Notes: generated by a model not told the origin, from the sequence alone. DNA of 64,000 bases from Aromatoleum toluolicum (GCF_012911005.2 NZ_WTVS01000022.1:1-64000), one strand, 5' to 3'; positions 8,864 to 18,069 are shown, counted from the first letter of the stretch. Translations and numbers: made by a program.

Positions 8864-9493
8864 TCAGCGCAGGCCGGCGGCGTAGTCGGCGACCGCCTTC
8901 ATTTCCGGATCGGTCATCTTCAGCGCGATGGTCTGCATCATCTGTGCCGGGTCGTTCTTGCGCACGCCGTCGCGGAAGGCCTTCAGCTGGGCCTCGGTGT
9001 AGTCGGCATACTGGCCGGCGATGCGCGGGAACTGGGCCGGCAGGCCGGCGCCGGCCGGGCCGTGGCAGCCGGCACAGGCGGGAACGCCCTTGGTCGGGAG
9101 GCCTGCACGCCAGATGTTCTGGCCGAGCTTGGCGAGGTCCGGGTTCTTGGCCGAATCGGGTTGCAGCGTTTGCGACGAGAAGTGGATGGCGAGTGCCTTC
9201 ATGTCCGCTTCCTCGAGCGCCGCCACCATGCCACCCATGATCGGGTTTTCGCGCTCCGCGGGCTTGCCGTTCCAGCCCTTGAAGTTCTTCAGCTGCTTGA
9301 AGAGGTAGTCGGAATGCTGGCCAGCCAGTTTCGGGTTGACCGGAATCGGGCTGTTGCCGTCGGCACCGTGGCACCCGACGCAGAGGGTTTCTGCGGTCTG
9401 TTTCGCCTTGGCGAGGTCGGGGGCCGCCTGGTCCTGGGCATGAACGCCGCCCGTAACCAGCAGCAGCGAGAGCAGCAGGGAACGCTTGATCAT
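8864..9493 (-). CDS. Dihaem cytochrome c4
   Basis: A periplasmic electron carrier with two fused class I cytochrome c domains. The start MIKRSLLLSLLLVTGGVHA is a Sec signal peptide, with likely cleavage after Ala19. CVGCH (38-42) and CAGCH (near 138) bind the two haems. Likely Met axial ligands are in NPIMGGM and in AQMMQTIA. At 209 residues it matches cytochrome c4, which feeds electrons to terminal oxidases. The longer open frame (to 9658) is not used, because the signal peptide begins at 9493. The divergent neighbour is engB, and cytochrome c4 beside engB is also seen in Pseudomonas. Confidence 0.92.
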   Translation of the reverse strand: MIKRSLLLSLLLVTGGVHAQDQAAPDLAKAKQTAETLCVGCHGADGNSPIPVNPKLAGQHSDYLFKQLKNFKGWNGKPAERENPIMGGMVAALEEADMKALAIHFSSQTLQPDSAKNPDLAKLGQNIWRAGLPTKGVPACAGCHGPAGAGLPAQFPRIAGQYADYTEAQLKAFRDGVRKNDPAQMMQTIALKMTDPEMKAVADYAAGLR

Positions 9494-9615
9494 GGTGTCC
9501 TCAGAAAGCCGTGAGTGGATATCGCAAACGCGGTATTCTATAACACTTGGCCGGATTTGCGCGATGCAATGTGGGCTGTCCGGCATAACCATCCGCGTTT
9601 TCCCCCTCCCTTCCG

Positions 9616-10266
9616 ATGTCCCTCTTCCGCAACGCAAAATTCGAGATTTCCATTGCAAAACCGGGTGATCTTCCGGTTCCGGACGGCCCCGAGATCGCTT
9701 TTGCCGGCCGCTCGAACGCCGGCAAGTCGAGTGCCATCAATACGATTGCCGACCATACGCGTCTCGCATATGTGTCGAAGACGCCCGGGCGCACGCAGCT
9801 GATCAATTTCTTCCGCCTTGATTGCGGGGCGGTGCTGGTCGACCTTCCCGGCTACGGCTACGCGAAGGTGCCCGAGGCGATCCGCCGACAGTGGGTGAGC
9901 CTGCTGGAGAACTACCTGCGCCAGCGCGAGAGTCTCGTCGGGCTCGTGCTGATCATGGATTCGCGCCATCCGCTGACGCCGCTGGACCGCCAGATGATTG
10001 ACTGGTTCCTGCCGAGCGGGCGACCGATCCACGTGCTGCTGACGAAGGCCGACAAGCTCACGCGCAACGAGGCGGCGGCCACGCTGGCGGCGGTGCGCCG
10101 CGAACTGGCGCCGCTGGGAGCGCAGATCACGGCGCAGCTGTTCTCGAGCCTGAAGAAGGTCGGGACGGAAGAGGTCGAGCACACCGTGGCGGGCTGGCTG
10201 AACCTGCCGACGGAAGCGCTGCCTGCGATTCCTGCGACGGCGCGCCTGGGTGGTGCCGGAAAATAA
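9616..10266 (+). CDS. engB: Ribosome biogenesis GTP-binding protein EngB (YihA/YsxC)
   Basis: EngB is an essential TRAFAC-class GTPase needed for 50S subunit assembly. The G motifs are in order: G1 GRSNAGKSS at 31-39, G2 TPGRT, G3 DLPGYGYA, G4 TKADK, and a C-terminal FSSLKK G5. The 216-residue length is typical. It is transcribed away from cytochrome c4 and ends directly against a convergent structured region with its own terminator, whose U tract overlaps the engB stop codon. That arrangement is discussed under the candidate small RNA. Confidence 0.96.
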   Translation: MSLFRNAKFEISIAKPGDLPVPDGPEIAFAGRSNAGKSSAINTIADHTRLAYVSKTPGRTQLINFFRLDCGAVLVDLPGYGYAKVPEAIRRQWVSLLENYLRQRESLVGLVLIMDSRHPLTPLDRQMIDWFLPSGRPIHVLLTKADKLTRNEAAATLAAVRRELAPLGAQITAQLFSSLKKVGTEEVEHTVAGWLNLPTEALPAIPATARLGGAGK

Positions 10267-10400
10267 AAGACCCCGGGCCAAAGGGGATAAAGCCCGGGGT
10301 CAAACGCCTTAACGGGATTAAGGCACCCGCTCAGGGAGGTGAAGCGGGGGACGGCTCGTCACCATCCGAACGTTCAGAGTAAATGCACTTTGAAGAAGTT
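10261..10400 (-). ncRNA. Candidate small regulatory RNA convergent with engB
   Basis: Read on the minus strand, this gap folds into three hairpins in a row. The first is CCCGCT/AGCGGG (10326-10348) with an 11-base loop UCACCUCCCUG. The second is GCCTTAA/TTAAGGC (10306-10324) with loop UCCCG. The third is GACCCCGGGC/GCCCGGGGTC (10269-10301), followed directly by UUUUAUUU. The last is a good intrinsic terminator only on this strand, because on the + strand no T run follows. The 3' end is therefore well placed; the 5' end is a guess. Loops are C-rich, and one resembles the anti-Shine-Dalgarno sequence. Spot 42 in E. coli and ErsA in Pseudomonas sit in the same place relative to engB/yihA. The family is not one I recognise by sequence. 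Confidence 0.55.
10269..10301 (-). terminator. Intrinsic terminator of the candidate small RNA
   Basis: A perfect 10-bp GC-rich stem (GACCCCGGGC/GCCCGGGGTC) with a 13-base loop, followed on the minus strand by UUUUAUUUU. On the + strand the bases after the stem are CAAACGCC, so it does not look like a terminator for engB. Confidence 0.8.
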
Positions 10401-10443
10401 CCCACTCGAATTCGTTACCTTATATTTCATGTCGATTAACTGA

Positions 10444-11478
<1,035 letters not shown>

Positions 11479-11505
11479 GGCGGCGGGGGTGCGGCCCCGG
11501 GATCG

Positions 11506-12165
11506 CTACCGGGGCAGGAGGCGGCCGGCCGCGCGACGCAGATCGAGGATCGATGCGATCCTGACGTCGACGTAGGCCGGCCTTTTCATGCCGCGGCCGA
11601 CCAGCACCGTCTTCATGCCCAGCCGGCGGGCGGTGCGCAGGTTGTCGGCCGAATCCTCGACCAGGATGCAGCGCTGCGGCGGCAGCCGCAGATCGTGCAG
11701 CAGGTGGCGGAAGGCGCGTGCCTGTGGTTTCGGGTGGAAGCGCATCTGCTCGATACCATAGACCGCGGCGAAATGACGGCGGAGCCCCATCGCGTCGAGC
11801 ACGGCCCCGGCATAGCGCTGCGGTCCGTTCGAGAACACGATCTTGCGCCCGGGTAGGCGGCGCAGCAGCGCGCCGAGTGCGCGGTCGAAGACCATCATCG
11901 CGTGCAGCCGTTCGAAGCGGTGTGTCTCGGCGAGGAAATGGTGCGGATCGACGCCGTGATGGCGCATGAGGCCGGTCAGCGTCGCGCCGTAGCGCCGCCA
12001 GTAGCGCAACCGCAGGGCGTTGGCGTCCTCGTCGCTCAGCGCGAGGTGCCGCGCGAGGTAGGCCGTCATGCTGACGTTGATGTGCGGGAAGATGTGCGCG
12101 CTGGCGTTGTGCAGCGTGTTATCCAGGTCGAAGAGCCACACCGGGCCTGCGCACGGTTTGCTCAC
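11506..12165 (-). CDS. HAD-family hydrolase, pyrimidine 5'-nucleotidase type
   Basis: A 219-residue haloacid dehalogenase-like phosphatase. The motifs are WLFDLDNTLHNA (motif I nucleophile Asp near residue 12), FSNGPQRYA (motif II) and ILVEDSADNLRTARRLGMKTV (motif IV). The family contains pyrimidine 5'-nucleotidases (SDT1-like), but the substrate cannot be read from sequence. I chose the GTG at 12165, seven bases past the bioC stop, because the phosphatase motif starts right after it; the open frame extends further but overlaps bioC. It is the third gene of a bioB-bioC-HAD run, so a role tied to biotin synthesis is possible but unproven. Confidence 0.85.
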   Translation of the reverse strand: MSKPCAGPVWLFDLDNTLHNASAHIFPHINVSMTAYLARHLALSDEDANALRLRYWRRYGATLTGLMRHHGVDPHHFLAETHRFERLHAMMVFDRALGALLRRLPGRKIVFSNGPQRYAGAVLDAMGLRRHFAAVYGIEQMRFHPKPQARAFRHLLHDLRLPPQRCILVEDSADNLRTARRLGMKTVLVGRGMKRPAYVDVRIASILDLRRAAGRLLPR

Positions 12166-12172
12166 GTCGATC

Positions 12173-13066
12173 TCAGCCCTTGCCGGGGCGTGGCTGGAAA
12201 CGGACGATGGCGCGGCCGTCCTCGGTCGTCTTGGGCTGGGCTTTCCAGGCGTGGCCCTGCACGACCTCGAAGGTCGCAGGCAGGCGCCCATCCCGGCGCA
12301 GCGCCTCGAGAGTCTGTCGGGCGGCCTCCCAGCCGCCTTTCCCCGACAGGCCGCGCGGGCGCGCGACGCTCGCATTGGTGCAGCCCGACAGTCGCAGGTC
12401 GCGCAGCAGTTCGTCGAGGTCCGCGTAGGTCAGCGTCAGCACTTCCATGTCCATGACGGGGTCGGAAAACCCGGCCTGTACCAGGGCGTCGCCCAGGTCG
12501 TGCATGTCGATGAAGCGGTGCACGCGCTCGCCCTGCGTGGCGGGCAGTGCGGCGCGCAGCTCGCGCAGCGTGTCCGGGCCCAGCGTCGAGAACATCAGCA
12601 TGCCATCCACTTCCAGCACGCGATGCACTTCGCGCAGCGCCGGAAGCGGGTCGGCGAGCCAGTTGAGCATCAGGTTGGACCACACCAGCGACATGCTGGC
12701 GCGCGCAAAGGGCAGGGCGGCGGCGTCGGCACACGCGAGCGCGGGTCCCTGGGGTTTTCCCAGCGCGCGCAGGCGGTCGAGCAGGCCGCGCGCGCCGCGC
12801 GCGCGGGCGAGCATCGGCAGCGCGAAGTCCGCGCCGACACGTTGCGCCGCAGGGAAGCGGCGGCCGAGCCCGTCGAGGTCGGTCCCGGTCCCGCAACCGA
12901 GGTCGAGGATGCGCTTCGGTTCGATGCGGATGTAGTCGAGCCGCTCGTCCATGCGCCGCGCGACCTCGCGCGCGAGCATGGCGACCTCGTCGCAGCTTGC
13001 CGCCGCGCGTCCGAAGCGCCGGATCAGGAGTTTGCGGTCGAGCGCGAAGTCGGCGTCGCCGGCCAT
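12173..13066 (-). CDS. bioC: Malonyl-[acyl-carrier protein] O-methyltransferase BioC
   Basis: BioC methylates the free carboxyl of malonyl-ACP with S-adenosylmethionine, so that the fatty-acid machinery can build pimeloyl-ACP for biotin. The 297-residue protein has the class I methyltransferase motif I ILDLGCGTGTDLDGL (near residue 53), then FALPMLARAR and LVWSNLMLNWLADPLPALREVHRVL, typical of BioC. The ATG at 13066 was chosen because upstream sequence is antisense to bioB. It starts 14 bases after bioB. The assignment is supported strongly by that neighbour. Confidence 0.9.
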   Translation of the reverse strand: MAGDADFALDRKLLIRRFGRAAASCDEVAMLAREVARRMDERLDYIRIEPKRILDLGCGTGTDLDGLGRRFPAAQRVGADFALPMLARARGARGLLDRLRALGKPQGPALACADAAALPFARASMSLVWSNLMLNWLADPLPALREVHRVLEVDGMLMFSTLGPDTLRELRAALPATQGERVHRFIDMHDLGDALVQAGFSDPVMDMEVLTLTYADLDELLRDLRLSGCTNASVARPRGLSGKGGWEAARQTLEALRRDGRLPATFEVVQGHAWKAQPKTTEDGRAIVRFQPRPGKG

Positions 13067-13080
13067 CCCGTGCGAACCGC

Positions 13081-14076
13081 TCACATCGGACGCAGGCCGA
13101 GGCGGGCGAACAGCTTCTCGTCGCGATCGGCTTCGGGGTTGTCCGTGGTCAGCAGACGCTCGCCGTAGAAGATCGAATTCGCCCCGGCCAGGAAGCACAG
13201 GGCCTGCATCTCGTCGCTCATCTGCTCGCGGCCCGCGGACAGGCGAACGAAGCTGGTCGGCATCATGATGCGCGCCGCGGCGACCGTGCGCACGAATTCG
13301 AACGGGTCGAGCTTCTCGGCTTCGGCGAGCGGGGTGCCGGGGATCGCCACAAGGTTGTTGATCGGCACCGACTCTGGCGGACGTTCCAGGTTCGCGAGCT
13401 GCACGAGCAGGCCGGCGCGGCCGCTGCGGCCTTCGCCCATGCCGATGATGCCGCCCGAGCACACGTTGATGCCGGCATTGCGCACCTGGTCGATGGTGTC
13501 GAGGCGGTCGGCGAGAGTGTGCGTCGTGATCACCTTGTCGTAGTACTCGGGCGCGGTGTCGACGTTGTGGTTGTAGTAGTCGAGGCCGGCGTCCTTGAGC
13601 TGCTGCGCCTGGTCGCCCTTGAGCATGCCCAGGGTGACGCAGGTTTCCATGCCCAGCGCCTTCACCTCGCGCACCATCGCGAGGACGGTCTCCATCTCGC
13701 GCTCCTTGGGCCCCTTCCACGCGGCGCCCATGCAGAAGCGGCTGGACCCCTTGGCCTTCGCCGCCTTGGCCTTCTCGACGACCTCGGCAACCGCCATCAG
13801 CTGCTGGCGGTCGAGACCGGTCTTGTAGCGGGCCGACTGCGAGCAGTAGCTGCAATCCTCGGAACAGCCGCCGGTCTTGATCGAAAGCAGTGTCGAGCGC
13901 TGAACGGCATTGGCGTCGAAGTTCTCGCGGTGCACCTGCTGGGCGCGGAAGACGAGGTCCATGAACGGCATTTCAAACAATGCTTCGGCCTCGGCGACGC
14001 TCCATTGCTTGCGGGCGGCGGCGGCGTTGGCGGCGGGCTGGGTATCGAGGTTGCGGCACGCGGAAGTCATTGTCAT
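13081..14076 (-). CDS. bioB: Biotin synthase BioB
   Basis: BioB is the radical-SAM enzyme that inserts sulfur into dethiobiotin. The CxxxCxxC cluster motif is [10 protein letters not shown] (Cys 71, 75, 78 from the chosen start). The residues typical of the auxiliary [2Fe-2S] cluster lie in [17 protein letters not shown], and the arginine in FVRLSAGR. I chose the ATG at 14076; a second ATG lies two codons later and an in-frame ATG at 14112 would extend it by 12 residues. It leads the bioB-bioC-HAD run. bioA, bioD and bioF are not in the window. Confidence 0.96.
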   Translation of the reverse strand: MTMTSACRNLDTQPAANAAAARKQWSVAEAEALFEMPFMDLVFRAQQVHRENFDANAVQRSTLLSIKTGGCSEDCSYCSQSARYKTGLDRQQLMAVAEVVEKAKAAKAKGSSRFCMGAAWKGPKEREMETVLAMVREVKALGMETCVTLGMLKGDQAQQLKDAGLDYYNHNVDTAPEYYDKVITTHTLADRLDTIDQVRNAGINVCSGGIIGMGEGRSGRAGLLVQLANLERPPESVPINNLVAIPGTPLAEAEKLDPFEFVRTVAAARIMMPTSFVRLSAGREQMSDEMQALCFLAGANSIFYGERLLTTDNPEADRDEKLFARLGLRPM

Positions 14077-14154
14077 GAAAGCAGTTCCGGGATGTAATGC
14101 GAAGCTTCCCATATTCGTTCATTCGGCGAAAACTTGTCAAACGTACTTCACCGT

Positions 14155-14844
14155 ATGGAGTCGGTGGCGCGAATCCTCGCGGCGAGGCTCATGCCGAACG
14201 AGTGCTTCGTGTGCGGTCAGGGAGCCGGCTCCGCGCTGGTTTGCGGGGCGTGCCGGGAGGGTCTGCCACGGGTGGCGACGGTCTGCCCGGTGTGTGCGAT
14301 CCCCTCCGGCGACGATCTGATCTGCGGCAGTTGCCAGCGCGCGGCGCCGGCATTCGACGCGACCGTGGCGGCCTTGCCGTACGTGTTCCCGGTCGACCGG
14401 CTCGTCCAGGCGCTGAAATACGGACGCAGGCTGGCGTTGACGGACTTTCTCGCGGGCCTGCTGGAGCCGTTCGCGCCGCCGCACGGGCCGGCGCTCGTGG
14501 TGCCGATGCCGCTCCACCCCAGTCGCCTGCGCGAGCGTGGCTTCAACCAGGCGGCGGAGATTGCACGGCCGCTCTCCCGTGCCTGGGGGTTGCCGTTCGA
14601 GGCTGCTGCGGTCGAGCGCGTCCGCGACACGGCCCCGCAGGCCTCGCTGCCGTGGCTCGAGCGGCGGCGCAACATGCGCGGCGCCTTCCGTTGCCACGGG
14701 ACGTTCGAAGGCAGGACCGTGGTGGTCGTCGATGACGTGATGACCACCGGCGCAACGCTCGACGAACTCGCGCGCACGTTAAAATCGCACGGCGCAGCCC
14801 GCGTAGTGAACCGGGTCGTTGCGCGTACTCCATCGCCGGTCTGA
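14155..14844 (+). CDS. comF: ComF-family phosphoribosyltransferase-like protein
   Basis: A 229-residue ComF/GntX-family protein. In naturally competent bacteria ComF helps take up single-stranded DNA, while in others it affects gluconate growth; the biochemical role is unsettled. The N-terminal part has two zinc-binding knots (CFVCGQ ... CGAC and CPVCAIP ... CGSC). The C-terminal part is a type I phosphoribosyltransferase fold with the PRPP loop VVVVDDVMTTGAT near residue 195. The chosen ATG is divergent from bioB and has no strong ribosome-binding site; a TTG seven codons upstream is the alternative. trmL starts one base after its stop. Confidence 0.9.
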   Translation: MESVARILAARLMPNECFVCGQGAGSALVCGACREGLPRVATVCPVCAIPSGDDLICGSCQRAAPAFDATVAALPYVFPVDRLVQALKYGRRLALTDFLAGLLEPFAPPHGPALVVPMPLHPSRLRERGFNQAAEIARPLSRAWGLPFEAAAVERVRDTAPQASLPWLERRRNMRGAFRCHGTFEGRTVVVVDDVMTTGATLDELARTLKSHGAARVVNRVVARTPSPV

Positions 14845-14845
14845 A

Positions 14846-15313
14846 ATGCTCGACATCGTCCTCTTCCAGCCCGAAATTCCTCCCAACACGGGCAATTCGA
14901 TCCGTCTCGCTGCCAATACGGGCGCCCACCTGCATCTGGTCCGTCCGCTTGGTTTCGATCTCTCCGACCGGCAGCTCGCGCGCGCAGGCCTCGATTACCA
15001 CGACCTCGCACGCGTCAGCGTGCACGACGACTTCGATGCGTGCTGCCGCGTCCTCGCCGGACGACGCATGTTCGCCCTGAGCACGAAGGGGGAGCAGCGT
15101 TACGACAAGATCGCGTACCGCGAAGGGGATGTGCTGCTGTTCGGGCGGGAAACCAGCGGCCTGCCCGCCGACGTAATCGCGAAGCTGCCGCAGGGGAGCA
15201 CGTTGCGCATCCCGATGTGTCCGTCGAACCGCAGTGTGAACCTGTCGAACGCCGTGGCCGTGGTCGTGTTCGAGGCGTGGCGGCAGCTGGGATTCGCGGG
15301 CGCCGCGCCGTAG
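14846..15313 (+). CDS. trmL: tRNA (cytidine/uridine-34-2'-O-)-methyltransferase TrmL
   Basis: TrmL methylates the ribose of the wobble base in tRNA-Leu isoacceptors. The 155-residue protein is a minimalist SPOUT enzyme: LFQPEIPPNTGNSIRLAANTG at the N-terminus, LFGRETSGLP in the middle and IPMCPSNRSVNLSNAVAVVVFE at the C-terminal knot. The start at 14846 is the first Met of the conserved core; the extra nine codons upstream overlap comF. It is co-transcribed with comF and converges on gpsA, with GC-rich palindromic DNA between the two stops. Confidence 0.95.
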   Translation: MLDIVLFQPEIPPNTGNSIRLAANTGAHLHLVRPLGFDLSDRQLARAGLDYHDLARVSVHDDFDACCRVLAGRRMFALSTKGEQRYDKIAYREGDVLLFGRETSGLPADVIAKLPQGSTLRIPMCPSNRSVNLSNAVAVVVFEAWRQLGFAGAAP

Positions 15314-15365
15314 GGAAGGAAGGGGCCGCCGCCGGCGGTCGGGTATGGGGGCGGGGCCCCGCCGC

Positions 15366-16361
15366 CTATTCCTGGCGCGGTTCGCGCGACAGCAACTGCT
15401 CGACGACTTCGCGCGGCCCCAGGCGGTTGCCGTGGAGCAGCTCGTCGACCGCGGCGCACAGGGGCATGTCGACGCCGCGACGGGTGGCGAGGCTTGCCGC
15501 TTCGCGCGCGGTGGATACGCCTTCGGCGACGTGTCCCAGCTCGTTCAGGATCTCGGGGAGGGTCTTGCCCTGCGCGAGCGCGAGTCCGACGCGGCGGTTG
15601 CGCGACAGGTCGCCCGTGCAGGTGAGGATGAGGTCGCCCATGCCTGCCAGGCCCATCAGCGTGTCCGCGCGACCGCCGAGTGCCGTGGCCAGGCGTGCGA
15701 TTTCTGCGAGCCCGCGCGTGATCAGTGCTGCGCGCGCGTTGAGGCCGAAGCCCATGCCGTCGGAAACCCCAGCGGCAATCGCCAGCACGTTCTTGATCGC
15801 ACCGCCGATTTCTGCGCCGACGACGTCGCTGTTGGCGTACATGCGCAGCCGCGGCTGGTGCAGCTTGTGCACCCACTCCCGGGCGAAATCGATGTCCGCC
15901 GCCGCCAGCGTGACCGCCGTCGGCATGCCGCGGGCGACTTCCGCGGCGAAGCTGGGACCGGTCAACACGCCGCAGGGCGCGTCTGCGCCCAGTTCCGTCG
16001 CCACGATCTCGTGCGGCAGGCGTCCGCTGCCGGCTTCCAGGCCCTTGCACGCCCAGATCAGCGGCGTCTGCGCCTGGATGTCATGCAGGCGGCGCGCGGT
16101 CTGGCGCAATCCGGCGAGTGGCGTGACGACGAGATGAAGGTCGGCGCCGCGTGCCGCGGCCTCGAAATCCGATGTCAGTTCGAGCGCCTGCGGCAGCGGC
16201 ACGTCGGGAAGGTAACGGGCGTTGGTGCGCTCGGCGGCGAGTGTGGCGATGTGGTCGGCGTCGCGTCCCCACAGGATCACGCGATGCTGCGCCGAGAACG
16301 CCAGCGCCAGCGCAGTCCCCCATGCGCCGGAGCCGAACACGGCGATGCGGATCGGGCTCAA
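15366..16361 (-). CDS. gpsA: Glycerol-3-phosphate dehydrogenase [NAD(P)+]
   Basis: GpsA reduces dihydroxyacetone phosphate to sn-glycerol-3-phosphate for phospholipid synthesis. The 331-residue protein begins with the Rossmann motif IAVFGSGAWGTALA, then has GPSFAAEVARGMPTAV, the catalytic-lysine region GGAIKNVLAIAAGVSDGMG and GLAGMGDLILTC. Start choice: no ATG or GTG precedes the motif in frame at a sensible distance, and a TTG at 16361 overlaps the TGA of the preceding SH3 gene by two bases (TTGA). Translation is therefore probably coupled. It is the last gene of the rhodanese-grxC-secB-SH3-gpsA run. Confidence 0.94.
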   Translation of the reverse strand: MSPIRIAVFGSGAWGTALALAFSAQHRVILWGRDADHIATLAAERTNARYLPDVPLPQALELTSDFEAAARGADLHLVVTPLAGLRQTARRLHDIQAQTPLIWACKGLEAGSGRLPHEIVATELGADAPCGVLTGPSFAAEVARGMPTAVTLAAADIDFAREWVHKLHQPRLRMYANSDVVGAEIGGAIKNVLAIAAGVSDGMGFGLNARAALITRGLAEIARLATALGGRADTLMGLAGMGDLILTCTGDLSRNRRVGLALAQGKTLPEILNELGHVAEGVSTAREAASLATRRGVDMPLCAAVDELLHGNRLGPREVVEQLLSREPRQE

Positions 16362-16804
16362 AGCCCCCAGACCTCCGTCACCCGGACGAAGCCGCTCGCG
16401 CCGTCCTTGTGGCGCACGGGGAGCCAGCCCTCGTTCGCGTTTCCGGTGACCTCGAGGACCACGTCCTTCGCGCTCTCGAACGCAACCGGCGCGTCGGCCG
16501 CGGGGCGCTGGCGCGCCACGGCGCGGGCGCTGGTCACCATCACCGTGCGTTTGTCCGACAGGGTGCGGCGCTCGATCCAGTTGATCGAGCCGCCCGCGTC
16601 GCGCACCTTGGTCCACTTTTCGAGGCTCACGACGACTTCGAGCGGCGTGCCGGGCGCAATGATGAACAGCCGCTTGCCCTTGTCCGACGGCGAGTCGTAC
16701 AGGATGGCCGGTTCGGCAACCGAGCGGTATTCGATCGCGTGGGCACCCGCCGCCGGCAGGGCGAGGGCGGCGGCGAGCGCGATGCAGCGGAGCTGGGTGC
16801 GCAT
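16358..16804 (-). CDS. Exported SH3 domain-containing protein
   Basis: A 148-residue predicted exported protein. MRTQLRCIALAAALALPAAG is a Sec signal peptide. The mature part looks like two bacterial SH3 units (about 25-90 and 95-148), with the GYVR-like ending present as SGFVRVTEVWGL. Bacterial SH3 domains often bind cell-wall peptides, but no function is known here. It begins five bases after secB and its stop codon overlaps the gpsA start, so all three are likely translated from one message. Rhodocyclales genomes commonly keep it at this place. Confidence 0.75.
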   Translation of the reverse strand: MRTQLRCIALAAALALPAAGAHAIEYRSVAEPAILYDSPSDKGKRLFIIAPGTPLEVVVSLEKWTKVRDAGGSINWIERRTLSDKRTVMVTSARAVARQRPAADAPVAFESAKDVVLEVTGNANEGWLPVRHKDGASGFVRVTEVWGL

Positions 16805-16809
16805 CGGGA

Positions 16810-17277
16810 TTACTGGATCGGCAGTTCGCCGGGTTCGCGGGCTTCGGATTGCTGCTGCTGCGCCTGGTACAGCGCCTCGAAATTGACCGGGGCCAGCACC
16901 ACGGGCTGGAAGCCGGCGCGCGTGATCGCGTCCGAGATCGCCTCGCGCGCATACGGGAAGAGGATGTTCGGGCAGCCGATCATCGTCACCGGTTCGAGGT
17001 CGCCTTCGGGGATGTTGCGGATCTGGAAGATGCCGCCCTGGGCAACCTCGACGAGGAACACGGTGCGCTCGTCGGCGAGCTTGGCCGAGACGGTGACCGT
17101 CAGCGTGACTTCGTAGACGCCCTCGTCGACGCCGCTCGCGTCGGTGCGCAGCTGCACGTTGATCTGCGGATTCTCGCGCTCGAGGAAGATGCGTGGGGCG
17201 CCGGGTACTTCCAGAGACAGATCCTTGACGTAGAGTTTTTCGATCGAGAAGACGGGGGCTTGGGCGTTGTCGGACAT
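16810..17277 (-). CDS. secB: Protein-export chaperone SecB
   Basis: SecB is the homotetrameric cytosolic chaperone that keeps precursor proteins unfolded and hands them to SecA. The 155-residue protein has the family core: [40 protein letters not shown] and [36 protein letters not shown]. The ATG at 17277 (MSDNAQ) is preferred over one six codons upstream. The gene follows grxC and the rhodanese gene, a grouping shared with gamma- and betaproteobacteria, where grxC-secB-gpsA is an old cluster. Confidence 0.97.
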   Translation of the reverse strand: MSDNAQAPVFSIEKLYVKDLSLEVPGAPRIFLERENPQINVQLRTDASGVDEGVYEVTLTVTVSAKLADERTVFLVEVAQGGIFQIRNIPEGDLEPVTMIGCPNILFPYAREAISDAITRAGFQPVVLAPVNFEALYQAQQQQSEAREPGELPIQ

Positions 17278-17325
17278 GAGGGGGCCTGGGAACAATGAAA
17301 AGGGTGAGAGGGAGGTGAAGGGGGC

Positions 17326-17589
17326 TCAGGCCCGCTGCAGCAGCGTGTCGAGCTTGCCCTGGTGTTCGAGTGCGTAGAGGTCGTCGCAGCCGCCGACGTG
17401 TGTGTCGCCGATGAAGATCTGCGGCACGGTGCGGCGTCCGGTGAGGCTGATCATTTCGTCGCGGCGGGCGGGATCCTGGTCGACGCGGATCTTCTCGATG
17501 TCCTGCACGCCCTTGCGCCGCAGCAGCTGCTCGGCGCGAACGCAGTAAGGGCACACCGCCGTCGCGTACATCCGGATCTTCGCTTGCAT
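17326..17589 (-). CDS. grxC: Glutaredoxin 3
   Basis: A dithiol glutaredoxin that reduces disulfides with glutathione in the cytoplasm. The active site is CPYC at residues 13-16, followed by TVPQIFIGDTHVGGCDDL, which holds the cis-proline and the glutathione-binding GGCDD. At 87 residues it is the usual size. An ATG two codons upstream of the chosen start is also possible. It starts two bases past the rhodanese stop and precedes secB. Confidence 0.96.
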   Translation of the reverse strand: MQAKIRMYATAVCPYCVRAEQLLRRKGVQDIEKIRVDQDPARRDEMISLTGRRTVPQIFIGDTHVGGCDDLYALEHQGKLDTLLQRA

Positions 17590-17591
17590 CG

Positions 17592-18008
17592 TCATTTCCT
17601 CTTGCGGCTGAGCGGCTGGCCCGCCTTCTCCCATTCGACGATGCCGCCGCGCAGGTTGAAGAGCTTTTCGAAACCGGCCTTCTTCAGGGCGGCGGCCGCG
17701 GTCGCGGACCGATTGCCCGTTGCGCAGCACAGGATGATGGGGCGGTCCTTGAACTTTTCCAGCTCGCCGCTGCGGCGTTCGAGCTCGCCGAGCGGGATGT
17801 GGCGCGCGTTGGGAATGTGGCCGCCGACGAATTCGCCCTGGTCGCGCACGTCGACGATCTGGGCATCCTCGCGGTTGATCAACAGGGTCGCCTCGACCGG
17901 AGAAAGCTGCGACTTGTCGCCCTGGCTGCGCGCGAGGTCGAACAGCAGCCATGCGCCGCTTGCGGCCGCGAGCGCGGCCCAGTACCAGTGTTGCTGCAGG
18001 AATTCCAC
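17592..18008 (-). CDS. Membrane-anchored rhodanese-like protein
   Basis: A 138-residue single-domain rhodanese with an N-terminal membrane anchor (about residues 9-24). The domain has IVDVRDQGEFVGGHIPNARHIP and the active-site loop CATGNRS with the catalytic cysteine at 95, preceded by a second cysteine. Rhodanese domains carry sulfane sulfur as a persulfide; the acceptor here is unknown. It sits immediately upstream of grxC and secB, an arrangement like yibN-grxC-secB in enterics, and it lies downstream of the ArsR regulator on the same strand. Confidence 0.93.
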   Translation of the reverse strand: MEFLQQHWYWAALAAASGAWLLFDLARSQGDKSQLSPVEATLLINREDAQIVDVRDQGEFVGGHIPNARHIPLGELERRSGELEKFKDRPIILCCATGNRSATAAAALKKAGFEKLFNLRGGIVEWEKAGQPLSRKRK

Positions 18009-18069
18009 GTAGATGTACTCCGTTTTCTTTTCTTGTCGTGTGGTGGGCGTGGCGCCGCCCGCCCGGCTG

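Noticed and set aside
10306-10324. Hairpin with an ACGG loop, similar to one half of a mini-ykkC riboswitch
   Set aside because: Mini-ykkC needs two such hairpins in tandem before a suitable transporter or carboxylase gene. Only one is present, and the terminator polarity points to the other strand.
12173-13855. 560-codon frame that joins bioC to sequence opposite bioB
   Set aside because: The part beyond 13066 is in a shadow frame over bioB. The real BioC start at 13066 gives a normal-length protein.
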